Origin: Blautia sp.
GTDB taxonomy: Bacteria; Bacillota; Clostridia; Lachnospirales; Lachnospiraceae
Assembly (NCBI GenBank): GCA_017420455.1
Contig: JAFOJB010000339.1
Span: 1 to 18,723 of the forward strand
DNA length: 18,723 nt
Direction: 5' to 3'
This document shows, one piece after another, positions 13,071 through 18,723 of the stretch; within the stretch, counting starts at the first letter, position 1; each line of letters starts with the position of its first letter. The position numbers and the translations under genes are program-made. Under the pieces are notes generated by a model, which saw only the letters and a program-made list of their open reading frames with translations, ran no database searches and had not been told where the DNA came from.

Positions 13071-14297
13071 TTACACAGGGACAGAAACCGTAAGCGGTTC
13101 CATCTCTTTTTTCAGTTCAAAATGTTCTTTCTTTCCCCTGCATTCCAGTTCATACAGTCCCCGGAACCCCTCGAGGGTAACATTTCCTTCTTCATCCGCA
13201 GCAGTCGTCACATTCGTCGTCCATTCTTCATGGATCAGACGGCAAAGCTCCCTGTAGGAAGGCTTCTCCGTGTTATCCTTACGGATCAGGCCGCTCGGCG
13301 CGTTCAGCCAGGCGCCGTCCGCGAAATCCCAGCCGGTCACAGCCTCTACCAGAGGATGGGCGAAGAGAATTTCCAGCATTTCCTTCCACTCCCGCATCTG
13401 ACGCTCCTCTCCTTCCGGAGTTGAAGGCCAGTCCTCCACCTGATAGTCATTCAGATCCACGATATCTCCCGGCATCAGATGACCGGATACCAGCGTATTC
13501 TCCGTAAAATGCAGAGGGAGGCCGAATACCGAATATCTCTCCAGGATATCTTCCAGCCAGGCTTTTCCTTTGTATCCCTGGTGCTGATGGGTCTGAATGC
13601 CGATCGCTCCGATCGGAACTCCTGCCGCAAGGCAGCCGTCGATCAGGATCCGGTATTTTTCCGATAGGTCAAAATCATTGATCAGTAAAAGCGCGTCCGG
13701 GTTTGCCGCGGCAGCTGCCTGAAATACCTCTTTTACAAGACCGACCCTCCCCAGATCCCTGCAGATTCTCGTGACAGCATTATCATAGCGGTCATAGATG
13801 GGCATGATCACTACCTCATTGATCACATCCCAGATGTCGATCAGTCCGCGGAAAGCACGTACATCCCTGTCGATCCTTGCGAGCTGTTTATCCAGGATGG
13901 TCTTGTTGTCATACTCCATCAGCCAGTCGGCGCACACCGTATGCCAGCACAGGGGATGCCCTTTTACCTTCGCTCCATGCTCCGTAAGGTAGCGGGCGGC
14001 CTTGCGCAGACCGTTCTCATTCGGCTTTCCCTCTACAGGCTCATACCTTCCCCAGTAAAAGGGAAGCGTGCCATAATTAAAAAGCTTTGTCCATTTGTCC
14101 ATCCGTTCGGCATAGAATGCTTTCCTGCCGCTCTCTATGTCATCCGCCGTCAGAGGAAGGCTGTCGAAGCCTCCGCACCCGAACAGGAATGCGTGCCTTA
14201 CAAGCTTTAAAGATACTTTTTCCCCGGCCAGAGGGCGTCCCTGGGAATCCTGAAGGTGTATGGCAGCATTTGCTTTTCTGTGTGCATATTTATCCAT
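13071..14297 (-). CDS. intracellular GH10 endo-1,4-beta-xylanase
   Basis: This 408-residue enzyme has an N-terminal beta-strand module (ANAAIHLQDSQGRPLAGEKV, 9-28) and then a GH10 barrel. GH10 signatures are HPLCWH (114-119), DVINE with acid/base Glu161, INDFD (206-210), QTHQHQG (235-241), FTEN with nucleophile Glu266, and GWDFADGAW (322-330). A C-terminal beta module (360-405, TTAADEEGNVTLEGFRGLYE) follows. There is no signal peptide, so it probably acts in the cytoplasm on imported xylo-oligosaccharides. AGGAG lies 7 bases from the ATG. A promoter at 14397-14425 gives a leader of about 90 bases. The gene is divergent from the NhaC antiporter. All catalytic residues are present, so an active enzyme is expected; related aryl-xyloside activity cannot be excluded. 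Confidence 0.92.
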   Translation of the reverse strand: MDKYAHRKANAAIHLQDSQGRPLAGEKVSLKLVRHAFLFGCGGFDSLPLTADDIESGRKAFYAERMDKWTKLFNYGTLPFYWGRYEPVEGKPNENGLRKAARYLTEHGAKVKGHPLCWHTVCADWLMEYDNKTILDKQLARIDRDVRAFRGLIDIWDVINEVVIMPIYDRYDNAVTRICRDLGRVGLVKEVFQAAAAANPDALLLINDFDLSEKYRILIDGCLAAGVPIGAIGIQTHQHQGYKGKAWLEDILERYSVFGLPLHFTENTLVSGHLMPGDIVDLNDYQVEDWPSTPEGEERQMREWKEMLEILFAHPLVEAVTGWDFADGAWLNAPSGLIRKDNTEKPSYRELCRLIHEEWTTNVTTAADEEGNVTLEGFRGLYELECRGKKEHFELKKEMEPLTVSVPV

Positions 14298-14396
14298 ATT
14301 AAATCTCCTGTCTGATAAACACTCTTACATAACTGCCGGTAACGCAGCCTCCATCCGTTGTGCGGCTGAAAATCCGTAAACTGCCTTCTCCTGACC

Positions 14397-14425
14397 ATTA
14401 TACTATTCTCCTTTTTTGCATACAA
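14397..14425 (-). promoter_or_regulatory. sigma-A promoter for the xylanase gene
   Basis: The minus strand has -35 TTGTAT (14425-14420), a 17-base spacer and -10 TATAAT (14402-14397). It is about 100 bases upstream of the xylanase ATG and back-to-back with the antiporter promoter. Confidence 0.6.
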
Positions 14426-14455
14426 TCCCCGTTTCTCCTTTTCTCCCGGGAATTC

Positions 14456-14484
14456 TGGACATAAGCTGCTGTTTTGCGTATAAT
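14456..14484 (+). promoter_or_regulatory. sigma-A promoter for the NhaC-type antiporter
   Basis: The plus strand has -35 TGGACA (14456-14461), a 17-base spacer and -10 TATAAT (14479-14484). Transcription would start near 14491, some 30 bases before the ATG at 14521. The two divergent -35 boxes are about 30 bp apart, so a single regulator could act on both genes. Confidence 0.7.
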
Positions 14485-14520
14485 GAAGAACAAAAAAACC
14501 TTATCAACAGGAGACAACCA

Positions 14521-15825
14521 ATGAATTCCACACAGACAGAACCCAATTCCAAAGCACTTTTACCAATCATGATTTTCCTGGTGGTTTATCTGGGAAACGG
14601 TATTTATTTTGAGTATATCCATCCGGAAAAAGGCCAGATGGGCTTTTATGTAGTATCCGTAGTGCTGGCTTTTTCCATTGCTCTCATCACTGCGTTTCTT
14701 CAGAACAGGACATTATCCTTCGAGGAAAAGATCCATATCTGCGCCCAGGGAATCGGAGATGACAATATCGTTACCATGCTGTTCATTTTTCTGATAGCCG
14801 GAGCCTTCAGCGGCATCGCCAAAGAAGCGGGCGGCGCTCTGAGTACCGCAAATCTTCTGCTGAATATTCTCCCAGGCCGTTTCGCGGTCCCGGGGCTTTT
14901 TGTCATTGCCTGCCTGATCTCCATGGCCATGGGCACCAGTGTCGGAACCATTACCGTACTGGTCCCGATCGCCTGTGTGATCAGTCAGAATGGGAATTAT
15001 CCTCTCCATCTCTGTACGGGGATCGTTGTCGGCGGAGCAATGTTCGGCGATAATCTTTCTTTCATCTCGGATACGACCATCGCCGCCACCAAGACCCAGG
15101 GCGTCGCCATGAAGGACAAATTCCGTACAAACCTGAAGATCGCGCTGCCTGCTGCGCTGGCAACTCTGCTGCTCCTTATCATATACTCGCTGAGAAGCCC
15201 CGGACTGGAGCTAGGGCATTTCCCCTGCAGTTTTCTCCAGGCGCTTCCGTACTTCGTCGTACTGGCACTTGCGATCTGCGGAATGAATGTTTTTATTGTT
15301 CTTCTCCTCGGAATCCTCCTGTTTACAGTTTCGGGCATCATGACAGGATCCCTTGCCTATGCCTCGGCGCTGTCCTCTATGGGGGCCGGTATTAACGGAA
15401 TGTTTGAAACAATGATCGTAACTGTTCTGGTGGCGTCGCTCGCTGCGCTGATGAAAGAGAACGGCGGATTTGCGTTTCTCCTTCAGCTGATCCGGAAAAA
15501 GGCAAAAGGAAAGAGAGGCGGGATGCTCGGCATTGCCGTGCTCACTGCGATTATGGATATCGCTACTGCCAACAATACGGTAGCTATTGTCATTGCCGCA
15601 CCGATCGCCAGAGACATCCGCCTCGAATACAATGTATCACCGGAAAGAACTGCCTCCCTGCTCGATACCTGTTCCTGTATCGCCCAGGGCATCCTGCCTT
15701 ACGGCGCACAGCTTCTCGTTGCGGCAGGCATCGCGCAGATAAGCAGCGTAACGCTCATCCCGTTTCTGATCTATCCCTTCCTGCTGTTTCTGTTTGTCCT
15801 TCTTTCCATTCTGAAGGAAAGATGA
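14521..15825 (+). CDS. NhaC-family Na+/H+ antiporter
   Basis: This 434-residue membrane protein has about 11-12 hydrophobic segments. The start at 14521 is set by AGGAGA six bases ahead and by the promoter at 14456-14484; an in-frame ATG at 14416 lies upstream of the promoter. NhaC signatures are MAMGTSVGTITVLVPIA (135-151) and GGAMFGDNLSFISDTTIAAT (171-190), with the second-half counterpart MDIATANNTVAIVIAAPIA. The family exchanges external H+ for internal Na+, or transports organic anions/amines in some members, so the substrate is not settled by sequence alone. It is the only plus-strand gene here, followed by a large terminator-like palindrome. Confidence 0.88.
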   Translation: MNSTQTEPNSKALLPIMIFLVVYLGNGIYFEYIHPEKGQMGFYVVSVVLAFSIALITAFLQNRTLSFEEKIHICAQGIGDDNIVTMLFIFLIAGAFSGIAKEAGGALSTANLLLNILPGRFAVPGLFVIACLISMAMGTSVGTITVLVPIACVISQNGNYPLHLCTGIVVGGAMFGDNLSFISDTTIAATKTQGVAMKDKFRTNLKIALPAALATLLLLIIYSLRSPGLELGHFPCSFLQALPYFVVLALAICGMNVFIVLLLGILLFTVSGIMTGSLAYASALSSMGAGINGMFETMIVTVLVASLAALMKENGGFAFLLQLIRKKAKGKRGGMLGIAVLTAIMDIATANNTVAIVIAAPIARDIRLEYNVSPERTASLLDTCSCIAQGILPYGAQLLVAAGIAQISSVTLIPFLIYPFLLFLFVLLSILKER

Positions 15826-15844
15826 AGCAGATCTCCGGAAGAGG

Positions 15845-15959
15845 AAAGGGCTGTGAAAAAAGTCCTGTCCTGACGATCCACGCCCCCTGCAGGATGTCTG
15901 AAATACAGGCATTCCGGCAGGCGGTATGGAAAGGACAGGTGCTTTTTTCACAGCCCTTT
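15845..15959. terminator. long near-palindromic bidirectional terminator-like element
   Basis: Bases 15845-15862 pair perfectly with 15942-15959 (18 bp, AAAGGGCTGTGAAAAAAG), followed inward by CCTGTCC/GGACAGG (15864-15870, 15933-15939). A third, imperfect stem lies inside (CCTGC...TGTCTG-AAATA-CAGGCA...GCAGG, about 15886-15921). The plus strand continues as CCCTTTTTTG, a good T-tract for ending the NhaC transcript. On the minus strand it could end the convergent CapA transcript. The inner 60 bases are far more than a terminator needs, so a mobile palindromic element is an alternative. Confidence 0.65.
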
Positions 15960-16019
15960 TTTGTCACAATAAGAAATGCCGGATATAACGGCTGGAGCGT
16001 TTCTTTGTGAAACCGTTCC

Positions 16020-17234
16020 TCAATAATGTGTAAATTCTTCCGGCGGGTCAAAGTAGACGGAGGAGGTATCCCGGCTCAGGTCGAATACGATTTCTGTACC
16101 GGCCGGGTTCCAGGTAAAGGTGAAGTCGAAGCCGGCCTTTTTCTCCCAGGCAGCCAGATAGGCTGTCACTTCTTCCCCCTTTGCGTCCCTTCGGAGCGGC
16201 GTGGGCTTTGCCTGATCGTCGATCCAGCAGGGGATGAATCCGGCGCTCACAAGCCCGGTCCTGTCAAACTCCGCCTTGGCGATGATGGTGTTTCTCGAAT
16301 ATTCCGCAAATGGATAAAACGGGATCTTCCCGGGTTTTATCATCTTAAACACATCGTAGTCCCACCAGGGCTGTATCCCCGGCCAGCCGAAGAAGTCGGT
16401 GTGCCTCTGTTTTGCGTTTCTGGCGTCGGGATCCATGCCGCCGGTTACCGTCACAAAATTGCCGAGGCCATAGTAAATGGGTTTTCCCCGATAGATTTCT
16501 ATGCTGGAAAGGGCATGGGTATGGCAGCACAGAACCATCCCGGCGCCCAGATCTATGGCGTAATGCGTAAGATCCAGCTCGTACTGATTCAGAAGCGGTT
16601 TCCCGGCGCTGCCGCTGTGGAAATACACGATCACATGATCCGCGTTTTCCCTGGCGCTGCGGATATCATCCGCCATATTCTTCTTTCCTCTGGGATCCGC
16701 GATGGTATAAATGGCTGTGGGGGAGCCTCCCGGCTCTGCCCGGTCATTGCAATAGGCCGTTGCGATACGGATATAGGCACAACCTGTTTTCATGATCGTG
16801 GCATAGCATTCCCGGGGGCCGGTCAGATTGTAGTGGAGAAACGCGAATTTCATTCCTTTTCTCTCTACAATGGCAGGTCTGCGGGCTTCCTCATAATTTT
16901 CTCCTGAACCGCAGACGGCGATGCCCAGTTCCTGAAGGCGCTCCCGTGCATCCAGGATTCCGTATGGACCCTGATCAAAGCAGTGGTTCCCGCCGATCGT
17001 TACCACGTCAAAACCGGCTGCCTGAAAAGCCGTCAGATTTTCGGGATCGGCCGCAGGCGCGGAATGAGACTCCATATTGCTCCAGCATGGCCGGTTCGTG
17101 TGCGGCGCTTCCATATTGCCGATGGTAATATCTGCATGGGTCAGCAGATTTCTGGAATTGGAAAAATACGAAGAAGGCTCCGGCGCGTCGAGTATCACAT
17201 CTCCCACGCCCAGAAGGACAGCTTTTTGATCCAT
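16020..17234 (-). CDS. CapA/PGA_cap-family metallophosphoesterase-like protein
   Basis: This 404-residue protein has conserved blocks of the PGA_cap fold: GVGDVILD (Asp12), GNMEAP (39-44), TIGGNHCFDQGPYGI (GGNH at 81-84), VYFHSGSAGKP (203-213), CCHTHALSSIEIYRGKPIYY (236-255) and GLGNF. These include the metal-binding Asp, Glu, Asn-His and His residues of calcineurin-like enzymes. There is no signal peptide or TM segment, unlike CapA proteins of polyglutamate capsule synthesis, so it is probably cytoplasmic and not a capsule protein. The usual His-Trp-Gly motif is replaced by His-Ser-Gly. The C-terminal 140 residues (after FFGWPGIQPWWDYDVFKM) are specific to a subgroup. The start follows AAAGGAAAG by about 9 bases. 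It is downstream of the esterase gene on the same strand, with a hairpin in the gap. The substrate is unknown. Confidence 0.8.
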   Translation of the reverse strand: MDQKAVLLGVGDVILDAPEPSSYFSNSRNLLTHADITIGNMEAPHTNRPCWSNMESHSAPAADPENLTAFQAAGFDVVTIGGNHCFDQGPYGILDARERLQELGIAVCGSGENYEEARRPAIVERKGMKFAFLHYNLTGPRECYATIMKTGCAYIRIATAYCNDRAEPGGSPTAIYTIADPRGKKNMADDIRSARENADHVIVYFHSGSAGKPLLNQYELDLTHYAIDLGAGMVLCCHTHALSSIEIYRGKPIYYGLGNFVTVTGGMDPDARNAKQRHTDFFGWPGIQPWWDYDVFKMIKPGKIPFYPFAEYSRNTIIAKAEFDRTGLVSAGFIPCWIDDQAKPTPLRRDAKGEEVTAYLAAWEKKAGFDFTFTWNPAGTEIVFDLSRDTSSVYFDPPEEFTHY

Positions 17235-17261
17235 AGAGAAGACTTTCCTTTCTCAGACTAA

Positions 17262-17289
17262 AAGGAAACGCCGGTCAAAGCGTTTCCTT
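17262..17289 (-). terminator. hairpin between the esterase and CapA-family genes
   Basis: AAGGAAACGC (17262-17271) and GCGTTTCCTT (17280-17289) form a perfect 10-bp stem with an 8-base loop. On the minus strand it is followed by TTAG, a short T-tract, and ends only 27 bases before the CapA ATG. A weak terminator or attenuator is possible. A second stem, GCCGGT/ACCGGC (17344-17362), lies directly after the esterase stop codon without a T-run. Confidence 0.45.
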
Positions 17290-17368
17290 ATTTTCGTTAT
17301 AAACCCGATCGCTTATCGAAGCTGTTTCCAGCCGGCTGACCGGGCCGGTGCTTTCGACCGGCATCCGG

Positions 17369-18723
17369 TTATTCTTTGAAATCATGTACGATCGCTCCTG
17401 TCCCCAGCCGGGAAGCATATTTTTCCTGCAGCGGCAGGAATTCACGGTCAAAATCCGGCACGACACGGAAATCCTTTTCGATCAGGAGCACAGGCTCCGT
17501 CTCCTCCGAAACCGGACCCCATACGGGAATCGCTTCACAGTTCGGGTCACCCGTGCGCATAAAGGCGGAAAGAGAAGCCGCAATGGCGTCTTCGATCCTT
17601 CCGGATACGCCGGGGATGTTTTCCAGCGGGATCCGCCAGGTGTTGTGCATGAGGAATGGAATATCGGCGCAGTGCCAGGCTGTCCTTCCTCCTTCGATCG
17701 GGAAGTCCAGGGCGAACTGATACGAATACACCTTTCCACCCTGTTTTGCCCGCAGACGGGCGTGCTGCGAGGTCGGTTTCCGGAAAAGCCAGTCCGCAAA
17801 CAGGATATCCACAGGATTCCGCTGCGGATAAGCCTTCCGGAATGCTTCCGCCAGCTCCGCGGCTGCTTCCGCTCCTGCTCTTTTCGACAGTTCTCCGATT
17901 CCTTCTTCACGGGTCAGAGCGCTCCGGTCGATCCCCTGGGACGTAAAGCTCAGGAACTCGCTGTAGCAGGTCCCGATGATGAGCGGAACCTTGAGAGACC
18001 CCTCTCTCCACCCCACCCGCAGGGGATTGCCTGCGAAATGTCCATTCCGGATGGGCATACAGCCGATATTTTTCCCCTGGGCAGCTATGGAAGGCATCAC
18101 ATGGTTATAGGCATCTGCCAGGCGGAACCAGGGCATGGTTTCCAGGTCGGAAACTTTTTCCACATGAAGATACTCCATCATGGCTTCGATACATGGTTTC
18201 GCACTGCCAAGTACTTCTGCGTCGTGGGTAGCTACTTCCCCGCTCAGAATAATGGCCCGGTGATAAAGACCGTCCGCTTCTTCCATCTGCAGAAGCGCCG
18301 TCACCTTTCCGCCGCCGCCCGACTGCCCCACAATGGTCACACAGTCCGGATCTCCGCCGAAAGCAGCGATATTGTCCCGCACCCATCTGAGGGCCGCGAT
18401 CAGATCCAGCATTCCGTTATTGCCGGAATTCTCATACTCTTCTCCATAGTCAGAAAAATCCAGATACCCCAGGATATTCAGCCGGTGATTCACAGATACA
18501 AACACACAGTCGGCTGCCTTTGTCAGGTCGCTTCCATCGTAGCTCTCCCCTTCTATGGAGGAACCATCGCTGAAACCGCCGCCATGGATCCAGAAGAATA
18601 CCGGTTTTTTCTTCTCCGGAGACAGATCTGTCGTCCAGATATTCAGATTCAGGCAGTCCTCTCCCTCCACCCAGTTCCGGTGCGGAACCAGCAGCTCCGA
18701 CTTCGGGCGTTCATAGTGAAGCA
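17369..18723 (-). CDS. type B carboxylesterase, 5' end outside the window
   Basis: The frame is open to the right edge; the visible 451 residues begin LHYERPKSELLVPHRNW, which is inside the family's N-terminal region, so perhaps 40-80 residues are missing. Features of the alpha/beta-hydrolase type B family are GEDCLNLNIW, the oxyanion-hole HGGGFSDGSS, GDPDCVTIVGQSGGG with the nucleophile Ser (codon near 18322-18320; GQSGG instead of the usual GESAGG), the acidic residue in GTCYSEF, and the His in AWHCADIPF. All three triad positions therefore seem present. No signal peptide can be judged. Such enzymes hydrolyse carboxylic esters; a role in deacylating plant polysaccharide side chains would suit the xylanase nearby but is a guess. 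It precedes the CapA-family gene by 134 bp. Confidence 0.88.
   Translation of the reverse strand, partial: LHYERPKSELLVPHRNWVEGEDCLNLNIWTTDLSPEKKKPVFFWIHGGGFSDGSSIEGESYDGSDLTKAADCVFVSVNHRLNILGYLDFSDYGEEYENSGNNGMLDLIAALRWVRDNIAAFGGDPDCVTIVGQSGGGGKVTALLQMEEADGLYHRAIILSGEVATHDAEVLGSAKPCIEAMMEYLHVEKVSDLETMPWFRLADAYNHVMPSIAAQGKNIGCMPIRNGHFAGNPLRVGWREGSLKVPLIIGTCYSEFLSFTSQGIDRSALTREEGIGELSKRAGAEAAAELAEAFRKAYPQRNPVDILFADWLFRKPTSQHARLRAKQGGKVYSYQFALDFPIEGGRTAWHCADIPFLMHNTWRIPLENIPGVSGRIEDAIAASLSAFMRTGDPNCEAIPVWGPVSEETEPVLLIEKDFRVVPDFDREFLPLQEKYASRLGTGAIVHDFKE

Noticed and set aside
14416..14520. 35-codon N-terminal extension of the NhaC protein
   Set aside because: The ATG at 14416 lies upstream of the promoter at 14456-14484, and the ATG at 14521 has an ideal ribosome site.
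15755..16051. 98- and 104-codon minus-strand frames at the NhaC-CapA junction
   Set aside because: They run through the palindromic terminator-like element and antisense to the NhaC 3' end; no coding signs.
16026..16907. 293-codon plus-strand open frame
   Set aside because: Antisense to the CapA-family gene; no domain and no ribosome site.
1..18723. CRISPR arrays, insertion sequences, tRNA or rRNA genes
   Set aside because: No regularly spaced repeats, transposase motifs, cloverleaf sequences or rRNA segments were seen; the repeats found are single pairs.

Overview
The window looks like chromosomal DNA of a spore-forming Clostridia, most likely a Lachnospiraceae-type gut or rumen Firmicute. 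The evidence is mid-GC codon use, strong AGGAGG-type ribosome binding sites, sigma-A promoters, two Spo0A-like boxes, a DUF5702/DUF6382-type Tad pilus locus, a cytoplasmic GH10 xylanase and a SpoIIE-type phosphatase. Almost everything is coded on the minus strand; only the NhaC-type antiporter is on the plus strand. No rRNA, tRNA, CRISPR, transposase or integrase was found.

Region 1 (1-8443, minus strand) is a type IVb (Tad/Flp) pilus locus. In transcription order it holds the motor ATPase CpaF/TadA, a promoter-bearing gap, TadB, a possible 22-residue peptide, TadC, the Flp pilin, a DUF5702 protein, a TadE-like pseudopilin with a duplicated Cys/His module, the prepilin peptidase, TadE, and a DUF6382 protein that runs off the window. 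Junctions after the pilin are mostly tight or overlapping. Two copies of one promoter-like cassette (a Spo0A-like box, a -35 at exactly 7 bp, a -10 at 17 bp, a downstream hairpin) lie in front of cpaF and in front of tadB. The locus is rich in repeats. The most striking is a perfect 28-bp inverted repeat with an 84-bp spacer at the 5' end of the pseudopilin gene. Inverting that spacer would stop the protein after 23 codons, so it is a candidate intragenic DNA switch.

Region 2 (8444-14297, minus strand) holds a GH10 xylanase, then a secreted solute-binding protein translationally coupled (4-bp overlap) to a membrane phosphatase of the SpoIIE/RsbU type. No ABC permease is present, which suggests that ligand binding is coupled to signalling rather than to import. 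Two related intergenic repeat elements lie upstream of the cpaF promoter and upstream of the solute-binding protein promoter.

Region 3 (14298-18723) starts with a divergent promoter pair between the xylanase and the NhaC antiporter. A long, nearly palindromic 115-bp terminator-like element follows between NhaC and a convergent CapA-family protein, and then a type B carboxylesterase that enters from the right edge.

Functional links inside the pilus locus and inside the binding-protein/phosphatase pair are well supported by gene order and overlap. Links between the three regions are not, except that the Spo0A-like boxes hint that pilus expression follows the stationary-phase/sporulation programme.
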